From Aphelenchoides besseyi (taxonomy: Eukaryota; Nematoda; Chromadorea; Rhabditida; Aphelenchoididae): DNA of 64,000 nucleotides. Location of the stretch: contig JAMPIQ010000002.1 of assembly GCA_024699855.1 (NCBI GenBank), forward strand, positions 10,478,001 to 10,542,000, written 5' to 3'. Under the pieces are notes generated by a model. The model worked only from the letters and a program-made list of their open reading frames with translations, was not told the DNA's origin and made no database searches. The translations under genes and the position numbers were made by a program. Each line of letters starts with the position of its first letter. The first letter of the stretch is position 1. Positions 11,591 to 23,191 of this stretch are shown piece after piece.

Positions 11591-12990
11591 TGTGATACCA
11601 TTTAACTCCACATTGGCTGGTCGTTTGAAAAACTGGCTCATGACTGTTTGCAAGACCTTTCGTGTTTTGACTGTTGCTGTTTTGGAGACCGTTGGTGTCG
11701 AAGTCGATAACGTCAGTTTCGCTTGTACGACCGTTCGAGTTTTCGACTTTACCGTTTTTGGAACTGTAGTTTTGGAAGCCGTTGGTTTTGGCTCTAGAAC
11801 TGTCGATTTTTTGCTAGTGTTCGGTGTTTTAGAATAATTACCAACTACCTCATTTGCAACGTCCTCCGCATCGTCGTCCGAACTGTTGTTTGCTTTTTTT
11901 TGTATATTTTCCGATGAGTGACGGCACTGTAATGGGTCTACTTGGCTTTGGAAATCGTGATTGCAGACTTTCGATCCAATGTCGCCGGTTTGCAGTTCAC
12001 GCTAAGAACTTTGTTCAAAATTCTTACTGTTTTACTTGCAATTTCGTTTGGAATTAGAGGTAGATAACAGTCAGTTTGTTCAGACGTTTGTGTTCGTACT
12101 CTTCTTGGGTTTGCATTCCCCAATCCCAACGCAAATACTTTCGAATAAGATCGAAAACTAAAAACGACGAGTGTTCAATAATTATCAAACTTTTACTTGT
12201 CGTTGAACTTGACGTGGCTGCCGAATTGCTCGTTCATCTTCTCGCCGATAGCTTGTAAACAAAGAACTTTGGCCGTTTTCACTGTAGCCATCCAGTACAA
12301 TTGTTTTCGAATAAATAATCCGTTGATGAAAAGCTTTTCGTGCTCAAGTGTCTATTCAACTCGTGGTTTGAGGGTTTTTTATATCTGGAAATTCGATCGA
12401 ATCCACTCGGTTTTCTTTTGGCAGAACCGCCGGCACCACGTCTTTGCTGAAATCAACACTAACAACCAGAAATTGATAGACTTACAATTTCGACTGGTAT
12501 TTTGGACTGATGGTCAGAATTTCGTCTACCAGCAAACGTCCTGAATCCGTGATCGTTTGCTCCAAATAAAGTGTGCAAATTGACTTTCATTTCTGGTTAA
12601 AATAGTCGGCTAAATATAAAAAGGATAATCACAGCTGATAATTTGGTTCTTACATGTCATTCCGCGGCTTTCGTCAATCGAAAAATAGATTCTAAAGGTT
12701 TTAACCAGTTCTACAATTCGCAAATCTTTTTGCTATTTTTTGTTCTTTTCGCTCGTGTCGTACAGTAATGGACGTTTGAAGAGTTCGTCAATTATCCAGT
12801 GTAGTTTGTCTTCAAACATAACTGTGACAGCTGCACGGTCCCTCTTCAAAGCTTTCTTTTTCTTGTCCGGCTTCTCGTTTGTCGAAGTTGAAACAATTGA
12901 CTCGATTTCCTTAGCGTCCGCGTCATTTGTAACATCGATGTTTGTAGTTTGTTGTGTCAATCTTTCGAGTACCGAGTCGGATAGTCAACG
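11590..12990 (-). CDS. Disordered basic protein with MADF-like N-terminus; gene or pseudogene
   Basis: Several minus-strand open blocks look protein-coding. The first (12960-12733) has an acidic/basic linker then FEDKLHWIIDELFKRPLLYD, which resembles the start of a MADF (Myb/SANT-like) domain. The same frame goes on after a TAG with QKDLRIVELVKTFRIYFSID. Later blocks encode a Lys/Ser/His-rich piece (about 12440-12200), a block ending KSAITISKAK (12120-11940) and a low-complexity Lys/Thr/Pro/Val tail with an acidic patch SSDDDAEDVANEVVG (about 11900-11600), as in chromatin-associated proteins. Some blocks join through plausible introns, for instance a GTAAAAG donor near 12185. The in-frame TAG at about 12733 and unclear start leave open whether this is a degraded copy. 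The MADF assignment is weak. Confidence 0.35.
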
Positions 12991-13602
12991 ATAATCGTCG
13001 ACGGAGACGAGGTGAGGGAATTTACGGTTGTGTGCTAATTATGGTGTTTTATTTTGAACGGTTACTTGTATTCACGTTTTGTTGTGTTTGTGATTCCACT
13101 CAATAAACATGCCCATTTACTGTGTTTATTGCGAATAACTCGGGCGAAATCAAGCAGCTTGCCGTGGAGGTTGTTTCACGATTGGTTATAATGAATGAAT
13201 TAATCTGCGGTCTTCATTTCTTTGTATTCAAAAACAGAAAGTTAAAATACGTTTATTAATAGCGAGAACTCTCGAGCGTGTTAAGAAAGTCAACATCCAT
13301 TTAGCAGCTGTTTTACTTAGGAACCGAATTACACAAATAGGAACATTGTTGGGCACATTTCGATATTCAGAATGGCGAGACGAACAGTTAACGATGTTGC
13401 GGATTTATTGGTGCGACAAAAGCTTCGGCGGTTGTTGGACGATTTCTGAAATGGAAGTGTAACGGTAAGAGTTCTTAGATTTTTTGATGTTAGGGATTAT
13501 TTTGTGCATTAACTCACACTTATTCAACGGTGTGATTATAAAAGAAAAATTTGCATTTAGTATCGAAAAGACGAGGGTTGAAAAGAGTGATCATCGAAGA
13601 GT
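12991..13602. other. Intergenic stretch
   Basis: No gene is seen. The right part probably contains the 3' untranslated region of the minus-strand LIM gene ending at 13603. Confidence 0.35.
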
Positions 13603-14158
13603 TTACTGTTCTTCATTCTTCTTGAATTTATCTCCACGATCCATGTTCAATGCTCCGGCACCCAAACCAAATCCAACTCCCTTCGGTCCATACTTTCGTC
13701 CGTGACATTGTTTGCAGTAAAGTGCAGCTTCGTGTTCACAGCAGTTGGTGGAATCTAGCAATTTGTTGCACATGTCTGGAATGAAATAACCCAGAATGCT
13801 ACGGAGTTTAACGACGATAATTTTCATCTAACGTGGACTAGTGATTAGAAGCAAACAACGCAGAAGCATTAACTTTGTGCTGTTAATCAAAAGATTGTTA
13901 GTGCATAGTTACGGTAGTCGTAGCTTTCGAGTATTTGTGCTTGGGACGAGTGTAAATATGAAGCAATAGGAATAAAAACTAACGTCATTTCCACTTCTTT
14001 GTTGCCAAACTTTGCTCCAGTATCCATACTCAACGCTCCGGCACCCAAACCAAATCCGACTCCTTTCGGTCCATACTTTCGGCCATGGCATTGTTTGCAA
14101 TAGAGTTCGGCTTGATGTTCGCAGCAATTGGTCGAATCCAATAGTTTATTGCACATTG
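13603..14158 (-). repeat. Tandem duplication of the LIM gene terminal exon
   Basis: Exon copies 14158-13984 and 13775-13603 encode nearly the same peptide through the second zinc finger ([29 protein letters not shown]) and differ mainly in silent sites, one residue pair and the tails. They lie about 200 bp apart in the same orientation and have matching splice phase, which indicates an exon duplication. Confidence 0.85.
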
Positions 14159-14523
14159 CTATAAAACACAAAAATCTTCTCAGCTGAGGTTATAGCACGA
14201 TTGCTTTTTGGTACTTTAACGCTGATATTTTGCTTACAGTTATTTTCACACCAGCAGCAATAGGACAAGTACAGTTATCACAAGGACTTAATAATCTCAA
14301 AGTTCGCCACTCTGATGCCAATTTGAATGAACAAAAGACAATTTATGCGCAATCAAACTTACTGCATTTGAAGCAAAATTTGTGCCAACTATAACCACCG
14401 GCCAACTGAAATTCCAATTTCGCGTTCGCGTATTCGAACCAAAAAACTTACCATTTGTTCAGCAGCATAGACGCTTTTACCGCACTTCGGACATTTGGGA
14501 TGTTCAACAGGTTTGAAAGGCAT
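13603..14523 (-). CDS. Single-LIM-domain muscle LIM protein (CRP/Mlp60A type)
   Basis: Exons at 14523-14452, 14405-14363 and a last exon encode one LIM domain. The start [20 protein letters not shown] gives the first zinc pair, the middle exon gives [14 protein letters not shown], and the last exon gives [29 protein letters not shown] and a Gly-rich GFGLGAGAL tail. Spacing C-x2-C-x17-H-x2-C fits the family. CRP-type LIM proteins bind alpha-actinin at muscle Z-discs or dense bodies and also occur in nuclei. Two versions of the last exon exist: 14158-13984 (tail ...[13 protein letters not shown]) and 13775-13603 (tail ...[12 protein letters not shown], stop 13605-13603). Both accept the same phase from exon 2, so they are alternative, not consecutive. 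The upstream copy lacks an immediate stop and either reads through to 13887 or splices to an unidentified exon. Confidence 0.9.
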
Positions 14524-16738
14524 AATCGACACTGAAATTCAAGTTTGATTTTATAAAAAAAGGAAAGAACGTCGACAATTTGGCGAGAGGTCTCTCGGAA
14601 CGTGGAATTCTCGTGATTCACGAATGTAAAACAACGAAAACAGACGAGACTAATGAGTAAGCTCGTTGATCGTAAGGCGCTGCTGAACGACGTCACCGAA
14701 CGGGTAGAAGTTTAAGGAGGACTGCAGAAGAAAATGGTGACTTTGCGGCCCGGAAACGAGAGTAACGAAATGTCTCGTAAGCATCTTGCTTTCGAGATCG
14801 CGGCCAACGAAAAAAACCAGACACCCGCCCGGGAATCGACCTCGTAACGATCGATTGGCCGGAAGAATCGGTTGGAAATGACGAACAGCCGTCCACTGCA
14901 AAACCATCAAAACAAAAACGTTCACAAGCAAATTTCTACTGTTTTGATAACCAGTTAACAAAAACTAGATCATAATTGAGGTCGTTCGATTATGACTGAA
15001 AGCTTAAAAGAACTTTAAAGAAAACTGGGGAGTCAACTGTTCATAAAACAAATCGAATTCTGTTTTGTGATTCAAACTTAATGGTGGAAGAGCTCGCAAT
15101 CAGCACGCGCACAGCAAACGAACGATCACATGTGTTTTTCTCCGCAGTTTTCTGCTTTTTATTATCGTGCCTCAATCGGTTGTTTACATTGCACTTCAAA
15201 TGGACGAAGTCCACAATCGCAAATACTTCGAATTTCTCGATAGATGGACAGAAACTGTCGAACATCGGCTTTTGATTCGAAGCGAGTATCGTTCTTCTAT
15301 TACTCACGCACTACAATCAATTGCAAATAAACTTTTATTGGACAGCAAAGCAATCAGACGAAACCGATGCATCGAGATTCGCAGTCGAGTCGATGGAGAC
15401 ACAAATATAAAGAACTCGATTGAGAGTTGTTTTGACTTTGGAGATTTGTTTTGAATGCACAACTTTTAATCTTCAACGTTCATCGCTGGCACCTTTCTTG
15501 CGCAAAGAACGCGATGTCATGAACGGACTCTCGAGTTCACGCTGCGTAGCTAAACCTCTGCAGTGCGACCTTGATCATCGGTTTTATGCTCGAGCACGTA
15601 GTTGAATGGTGCCTTTTCGATTCGGTATTCAGATTTGCATATTACATTAAGACTCAACGTTTACCTGAAACACACTGCGAAGGAGCAACAAGAGTGTATT
15701 GATTGTTCGCAATCATACCACTCACTAAATGTGATAAATTCCTCTCTCCACCAACAATGGTTGTGTAAATATCATTCCACTTTTTTCGCCTCTCACCTCA
15801 TCGGACCAAAAAGTTGAGCATTTCGTGCGAAATCGGAGCGTTGAAGCGCTCGATTGTGATTCCGCTTATCAACCAGTCGCTTTTCTTAATACTCGGAGCT
15901 TTTCGATTCGACTGTAAACGCAAAGTCGAGAACGTCGACCGTTCGCGTGCGGCTATGAGACCTTTTGTTTCGATATCGTGGGAAATCAATGGAGTTGCGT
16001 GGGAAGCGCATTCACTCGATGGAATCCGCAACAGTTTCCGTTGCCAATTGCACTCGCCAGCGCACAAGCATCTTCTGGTTTTCGTGGGCCTCGTAAAAGT
16101 GCCAACAAAATAGAATCAACGGTTTTTTGATCGAACTGTTTTTTTGTTTGTTGAATTCGCTTGTAAACAAAAACGCGTATCGCCATTTGCGTTCATCTTT
16201 TGGCGTCCTCGATTCGCAACCTTTTTCCGATATTCACGCACGCAAATTGAATTGTCGTTTTAGTTTGAGGCCGAAAGTTGACCGGATTGCGCCGACCGAA
16301 GACGCCGTCCGTCGACCGTTTTATCTTTTTTGCGATTTGCTGAAAATGCGCAAATCGAATGATTTCACGTTTCCACTGCGCGTTTGAACGTGACGTCGAG
16401 CGTTCCAACGTTTTGTATTTTCCGCATTCTGCTTATTTCTTTCTTTTCCGAACACGCGCACGTTTCTTTTTGGTGTTCATGCTCGAAAGCGTTTGGACGA
16501 AACTCCAGGGAGTGTCTTCTTTCATGTACGATGATGTTTCTACACAAGTTCGTCCACTTGTTCTCCGTGGCTCTGTTGAAATAGGAGCCAAATGGAGCTT
16601 CTCGTGAAGATGTTTGCAGTCAACTAATTAGTTCAATTCCAATTCATGCGCGCGAATTTCGACGTTAACGACTATGTTTGTTCGTTTTAACCATTGGACT
16701 AATTTCAGGGTCATTTAAGCTCATCACATTTCGATCGC
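14524..16738. other. Intergenic region between LIM and citrate carrier genes
   Basis: Two divergent genes flank this 2.2 kb region, so promoters for both probably lie here. Open frames are short and unconvincing on both strands. A TTTCAG acceptor at about 16709, shortly before the carrier ATG, could be a trans-splice or 5' untranslated intron site. Confidence 0.4.
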
Positions 16739-17857
16739 ATGTCTTCCGGCTCTTCGACTTTGGCTTCAATGGTTCCAGGGGCCAGTAAAGAGTGAGTTCA
16801 ATTGTTTTCTGATCAATTTGATGTTGGCTTTCAGGGTTACGGGTGCTCGACGTTTTTTGCCGTCGGATAAAACCATCAAAGGCGTTGTGATCGGTGGAAT
16901 TACTGGTGGGATTGAAATCTGCATAACCTATCCGACGGAATACGTGAAAACTCAACTTCAATTAGACGAACGATCCGCAACTCCCAAATATAAAGTAAGA
17001 TCAAAAGAATAGCCTTTGTTTTGAAAGTTGTTTAGGGTCCAGTCGATTGTGTTAAACAAACTGTTCGTGGTCATGGAGTTTTGGGAATGTATCGGGGATT
17101 ATCGGTTCTTCTTTACGGATCGATTCCGAAGTCATCGTTTCGATTTGGCACATTCGAATTTCTGAAGGGTCATGCGGCAGATGAACATGGTAATCTGTCA
17201 CCAATGATGCGCTTAGCATGCGGACTGGGTGCCGGACTGTCGGAAGCTGTTTTTGCCGTAACCCCCATGGAAACAGTGAAAGTGAAGTTTATTCACGACC
17301 AAACGCTCGAAAAACCGCAATATCGCGGTTTTGTTCACGGTCTAAAAACGATTGTTCGAACCGAAGGTATTGGAGTAAGTGAAGTAGCAAACGAAGCAGC
17401 AGATACTTGGGTTTCTAGGGCTTGTATCAAGGACTCACAGCTACCATGGCTAAACAAGGAAGTAATCAGGCGATTCGTTTTTTTGTTATGGAAACACTGA
17501 AGGATTGGTATCGTGGTGGAGATAATACGAAATCAATTAGCAAGCCATTGGTTGGGGCTTTTGGTGCACTTGCTGGCGCAGCAAGTGTCTACGGAAACAC
17601 TCCAATTGATGTTGTGAAGACACGAATGCAAGGATTGGAAGCGAAAAAATACAAAAACACCGTCGACTGTGCCGTTCAGATTTGGAAGAAAGAAGGTTTC
17701 TTTGCGTAAGTGACTGCGGAAGAAGATTCTATCGAAAGTTTATTTTAGTTTTTACAAAGGGACAGTTCCACGACTAAGTCGGGTGTGTCTTGACGTCGCG
17801 ATTACGTTTATGATCTACGATTCGATCATGGAGGCCATCAACAAGTACTGGAAATGA
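16739..17857 (+). CDS. SLC25A1: Mitochondrial tricarboxylate (citrate) carrier, SLC25A1 type
   Basis: Five exons (16739-16791, 16835-16994, 17036-17374, 17419-17705, 17749-17857) join in phase into a protein of about 310 residues, the usual length. Three mitochondrial-carrier repeats are visible with signatures [26 protein letters not shown] and [13 protein letters not shown], each followed by acidic/Gly motifs and the second-helix motifs such as [23 protein letters not shown]25A1 exchanges matrix citrate for cytosolic malate across the inner membrane and supplies acetyl-CoA for lipid synthesis. The TPMETVKVK signature and [11 protein letters not shown] are typical of this subfamily rather than other carriers. 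A polyadenylation signal lies about 130 bp downstream. Confidence 0.95.
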
Positions 17858-17989
17858 TGAATGTTAGTGCAATTGAAGTTGCAAAGGCAGAGCGTTAGAA
17901 ATGTTTTCGATTAGTGATGATGCTTAGTGTGCCGGTTTAAATATTACAACCTCGATTCATAGCAATAATTAAATCTTGTTATATTGAAA

Positions 17990-17995
17990 AATAAA
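17990..17995 (+). terminator. AATAAA polyadenylation signal
   Basis: A consensus hexamer lies about 130 bp after the citrate carrier stop on the same strand. Use is inferred from position. Confidence 0.5.
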
Positions 17996-18408
17996 CATGC
18001 TCAATCTTCGTATTCGACTTTCCGTACGTTTTTGAAGACAACTTGAATGAAAGATACTGGGTGTTACAAAACAACAAACCTCCACGCGAACACTTTGAAC
18101 GTTGAGAAAACAGTCGATTGACGTCACCGAGTTCTCGACGTTTCCGTTAAGAACGCGAAAGTCCAAAGAGTTAGCATGAAAGCAGAAAGTTTGTTGCTTT
18201 TTCAAAAATCGATGGATGTGGAAATTCCCGGCCGCTTGTTGTTTTTCAACGCCTTCCATGACTCATCACTGTTCTTTCTTATTTGTAAACGACGAGCACT
18301 TCTTTTCAGTTGATGTCATTTAGTCTCAGGTTTCGTTAGCGCGACGTGTGGGTGCGATTTGAATCGTCCATATTCGAAGCTGATTCAGCAAACTTTTTCA
18401 GTGACTAC

Positions 18409-21400
18409 ATGGGCAAACGAAGTTTACTCGCCGTACCGGCTAAGCCGGCATCTGATGTCGATATTGCGAGTCGGGTATCCTCGTACATGCAAACGTGTTT
18501 GTCGTTGACTCCCGAAGTCACGAACGCCGTCAAAGAGGGTTTGGACGAATTGAATCGCTTGAGACGAAATGCTTTTTTGCACGACGAATGTGGAAAAACA
18601 GTCTCCAGCATTGATTCCATGCATCGGTAGGTCTTGTAAACTTGATTGCTTTTGAATTTGTGATTTCAGATACTACGATTGTTTTTCGGCGTTGTCCGAT
18701 AAAATTCAAATTAAAGATGCGGAGTGTCCGGTACCGTTTCGTTGGAAATCCGCTTTCGACAAAGGCGGTTTGTTTTCGGGAAAACGCGATTTGAGTGAGT
18801 TGAACATTTTTGTCGAAGGAAAATCGTTTTTGTTTCTAGCCTTGAACTACAGTGGATACGAGAAAGCCTGTGTTCTGTTCAATATTGCTGCGTACCAAAG
18901 CAAATACGCCGCAAATGTCGAGTTGAGTAGTGATGAGAACATGCGTCAAGCAGTTCGTTACTTCCAATCATCAGCGAACATTTTTGAGTTGTTGAAAAAC
19001 GATATCATGCATTTGGTCCCCGAAGAGTTGCCACGAGATCTTCAACCGCAACTTTTGAACGCGTTGGCACAATTGATGATCACACAAGCCAATGAAATCA
19101 TGTACGCCAAGGCATTAAAAGGTTCGAATAGTAGTGTTTAAGCGAGAAAATTTTGTGTTTAGATGGAAACAGTCCAGCAGCGTTGCGAGCAATTGCCATG
19201 CAGTTGTCAGATATGTACGGTGTGACGTACAAACTTTTCAACTACGAACAGGCTCGAGGAATAGTCGATAAGGTGAATTGAAAGTAAACGAATGGCTTGA
19301 CGTCTATTTTAGTCGTGGTACCTTGTGATTCAAGGAAAAGAAGCAGCCTATCAAGCTTATGGAACAAAGCATCATTTCGAAGAGTTGGAATCCGGTAAAT
19401 TGGATACAATTGAAGAGCGATTGGCACGAGCACGTGAAGTTTTGGAGTTGTTCGAAAAAGCTGATCACATTCATCCAAAAACTTACGACGATGATGTTCG
19501 TGCTGCCAAAGTTACGTGGGAGAAGATCGAAAAAGACAACAATTTAATCGTACGTTAATTGTATATCTGCATTTTCGCAACGATTTTATTTTCAGTATCA
19601 CTCGCGTATTCCATCAAAAACCGAACTACCGGCGATTCCGCGAAAATTGGTGTTGAACTTCACTCAAGTGAAGTTTCCGTTATCCAAAGACTTCAAAGAT
19701 ATTTTCGTTCAATTGGTTTCGGTGCACGTTAACAAAGCCGTCAATTTGTTCCAAGGACAATTGAAGGAGCGGGTTCATGCTCTGGTCAGTGATCTCCGCA
19801 CTCACGTCAACAACACAAAAGCGTAGGTTTGACAGTCCATTTCATTCCACAATCTTTTCTAGTGGTTTGGCCTCAATTAACATGCCCGCTTTAATAGAAG
19901 ACGAACTGAAACAGGAGCGTATTCCGGCTTCGATTATCAAGAAAGCTGAAGACATTCGTTCAAAGGGCGGATTTCATATGATTGAAACTCACGAACGCGA
20001 CTTAGCACAAGCAACCAGCGCAACCATTGAGCAAATCAAACAGGTACCTTGACAATACAACCAAAAATTACTTAGCTACTAGTTTAGATTAAGCAGAAAT
20101 TAGCCGATGAAGAAGAATCTGACACCGCTCTTCGCGAACACTATGGCGCTCGTTGGTCGTGTACCGGAAGTGCACAATTGACGATGAAGTTCAAAGTTGA
20201 AATTGGAAAGTATAGCGGAATCAATGATACCGCAATGGCCGCAAATACAAAAGTCAAATCGAAGATTCGTCTTTGCGAGCGTGATGTTACCGTTATGACC
20301 GGACCACGTGTAAGCGTTTCAATTCATACAAACTTACATTCGAACTTTAGGACGAGTTAGAGAAGCGAGTGCCGCCAATTACAAATGCAGGCGGTGATCA
20401 AACACAAGCGGTAGCAAAGCTACGAGAGTTGATGGCCGTAATGGACAAAGAGTTGTCCAAAGTCTCCAACATTGAAACGCGCCTGAATGACGTAAGTTCT
20501 CAACTCTTCTCGCAAAGCAATTGAATAATTTCAGTTACGTTACGATCCAACAACCGATTTCCTTGGCTTATTGAAGAAGGATGGCAGTTTGGAGGATGCA
20601 AAAGTTCTCGAGTTTACGACTTCAAAACTGAACACGTTGTTGGGTTCGTTGGAAAAAGAAGTGTCCGAGAACAAGGATCTGCGAACAAACGTTCTTGAAG
20701 AAATGAAAGTTTGGCATCAAAAGTTCAGTTCGGGCGGTTCTACGGATGATTCACGTAGTCGCGCGTTACAACAACTTGCCGCTGCCTATGACACATTTTT
20801 GGAATGTGATGCCAATCTTCAAGAAGGAATTAAGGTTGGTTCCATTGTCCGTCTACATTATCCTTATTGTGTGTTTTACATTTTAGTTCTACAATGATTT
20901 GCGCGTATTGCTAACTCGACTTCAACAACAAGTCGACGATTTTTGTTTTGCTCGTAAGACCGAAAAAGAAGATCTATTGAGTGTGCTTGAACCGGGCAAA
21001 AACTCTCGCGAAGTTATGCAAACTGTTGTTGAAAACTACAAGAAGAAAGCTGGTGGATCATCGAACCAACCAATCGAACATCATCGAGAAGCACCGCCTC
21101 GACCTCAGCCTCCAGCTCGACCGCCCCCGCCTTCCAATCCGAACACAAGCACAAGTATTTTCAAGTTACCGAAGTTGTTTTAATGGCACTGAAATTCCAG
21201 TGACTCGCGCACCTGAAATGCAAAATCTAAACATCTCCGAAAACAACCAATCAACTCAAAACTGGCCGAACAATCCGCCTTCAATTCCGCCTCATCAACA
21301 ATCGTACATGCCTAATGTTCCGACCTCTCAACCAATGCAACAACAAAATTACAATTGGTATCAACCAGGTTTTCAATATCCTCAACAGCCGCAGTATCAG

Positions 21401-21629
21401 ATGCCACATCTTCCATTTTACGGAGCATATCAAGCCAACGGTTTGTTTTGTAATTGTTTCGCGAAATAATCGAACATGAATTGTAGTGCAATCAAATCAA
21501 CCGTATGCGGCCCCGTACCCGATGTACTATCCACCTCAACATCCGATGCCAAACCAATTTCCACCGCAACAACAACCGAATCAACAGAACCAACATCCGT
21601 CTGGCAACACCAATCCATTTGCTCAGTAA
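18409..21629 (+). CDS. alx-1: ALIX / PDCD6-interacting protein homologue (BRO1 domain)
   Basis: About a dozen exons separated by 40-65 bp introns give a full-length ALIX. The N-terminal BRO1 domain spans roughly 18409-19700 (FRWKSAFDKGGLFSG, GYEKACVLFNIAAYQS, QLMITQANEIMYAKALKDG, YHSRIP). The V-domain follows (LASINMPALIEDELKQERIP, KLADEEESDTALREHYGARW, KFYNDLRVLLTRLQQQ, CFARKTEKEDLL). A Pro-rich tail contains PPRPQPPARPPPPSNP, matching the conserved endophilin/SH3-binding region, then Gln/Tyr/Pro-rich sequence with YPMYYPPQHPMPNQFPPQ. ALIX links ESCRT-I and ESCRT-III in multivesicular body formation, cytokinesis and membrane repair. The start ATG follows an acceptor at 18399-18400. Failure to remove the last-but-one intron would end the protein early at 21183. 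Confidence 0.95.
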
Positions 21630-22310
21630 TTCTTTTTATCGTCAGTTTGTATTAGCTGTTCAAGCTCTTCTTTTCGTTAATGTTGTTCAATATGCAGTCG
21701 ATTTCATTTTTCACTTCTGTTGCGCCCTCCAATTGGCCTTCTACTTTGATTAGATAAACGTCTTGCTAATCCTTCACGCTTAATCGAAACAATCGGGCAA
21801 ATTTTAAGTAACTTACGGGATTTTCTAAACTTTTCGTTTGCCATTTGTACGATTGTTCAAACAAATTCGCTTCTAATTGTTCTATGATCGCTAGATTGCA
21901 TCATAAAGTTTGTATGTCGCATTGATCATTGTAGGCTTTAGAATAAAATTTCGAGATTTTTAGCTCAACCGCAATCAAAAGTTTGGACTCTCGACTGGTA
22001 TCTTTGTGTTAATGGAAATCGTGAAAGAACTTCTGTCGCTATTCCATGTTCATTTCACAAACAAACGAATGAACGTTGCAAAGTGAGCAACTTCCATCGG
22101 ACCTAAAAACTCCTTTGTGACGGTCACATTTCTCTTCGGAGCTCAATCTTCAGCAGCTGTGAAGAGAGTGGACGACGTGCAACACTCCGGGAACTTTCAT
22201 CGTTTCTTCGAACAATTTTTATAAAAGTGATTCGAATGGAAATTAATTTTTTGTTGTTTACAGCGATTAATGTCACTTCAAGACCCTTTTCGAATGTAGC
22301 AACTTAAACG
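21630..22310. other. Intergenic stretch between ALIX and NAA80 genes
   Basis: No gene is seen. It holds the ALIX 3' flank, with an AATAAA-like hexamer near 21942, and the upstream region of the acetyltransferase gene. Confidence 0.4.
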
Positions 22311-22990
22311 ATGATGACCCACGACTGTCAACTTGTGGCCTTGAGTGAACGAAAAGACCTGATAGAGGAATGTGTAAGATTAATCAACGAGGAGTGGCCG
22401 AAATCGCATAGCTCTCGATTACTATCGGTGGAAAGAGCAGCAAACTTCGAGCCTCCAATGGCTTTCGTTCTCTTGTCCGCTGAAGAAGAGCAGCTGATTG
22501 GTTATGGTCGTTTCCTAAGAATTCTAAATTACAATGGAAACGCGGCCCTTTTGGATACGATTGTCATTAAACGCGAACTACGCGGTCAGGGCTACGGCCG
22601 AATTCTGATGAACTTACTCAAAGCTGAAGCAATCGGTCGAGACTATGAGTTGGTATGTTTGAGAAGTCAATTTGTATGCTTATTTTTTTCGTTTAGCTTA
22701 TTATTAGTACCGATGATAAACAGCAGTTTTACGAGAAATGCGGTTACAAATGTTGCAAATTTCTCAACCTTCTCACGTCGAACATCGCTCAATCCAACGG
22801 TCTGTCAGATTCCATGCGATTCGATCGACCGATTCCAACTGAACCAAATGAGCGCATAGATGAACGTACTTCTGCGACAACGATTTCTTCTTCGAGTATT
22901 CCGTCGCCGCCTCCACTTTTTGAATCAATGAGAAGACCGCAGAATACGAGCACTACGCAATATATGTTCCATTATTTGACTGGTCACTAG
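22311..22990 (+). CDS. NAA80: GNAT N-acetyltransferase, NAA80 (NAT6)-like
   Basis: Two exons (22311-22652 and 22697-22990) give a protein of about 210 residues. The N-terminal half has LVALSERKDLIEECVRLIN and EEWPKSHSSRLLS, close to the substrate-side motif EWPRSRTSRL of NAA80. The acetyl-CoA loop is RELRGQGYGRILMNLL, followed by LLIISTDDKQQFYEKCGY, the GNAT beta5-alpha4 region. The tail is Ser/Pro-rich with SSIPSPPPL, recalling the poly-proline segment of vertebrate NAA80, and ends TQYMFHYLTGH. NAA80 acetylates the processed N-terminus of actin in the cytosol; assignment to that substrate is inferred from family resemblance. A tandem ATG ATG marks the start; either could be used. Confidence 0.86.
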
Positions 22991-22995
22991 ATTTC

Positions 22996-23001
22996 AATAA
23001 A
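22996..23001 (+). terminator. AATAAA polyadenylation signal
   Basis: A consensus hexamer starts 6 bp after the NAA80-like stop codon, giving a very short 3' untranslated region if used. Confidence 0.55.
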
Positions 23002-23191
23002 ATTTGTTAACGTCACTAGAAACATAATCAAAAAGAGAACAAAAAGCGAAAAGTTGCCGACTAACTGATAAGAACCTTCAGACCGACGACGAACTGCAGT
23101 CGGCTGAGGACTAATTCGTGTAGGTCAGAGAAAAAGTTCGATTTGTAGTTAACTTCTCTTGGTGGTTTCAATTTATTGGTTTACATTCGAA

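Noticed and set aside
14800..14860. Possible tRNA on the minus strand (B-box-like GGTCGATTCCC)
   Set aside because: T-stem bases do not pair and no A-box, anticodon arm or acceptor stem can be drawn.
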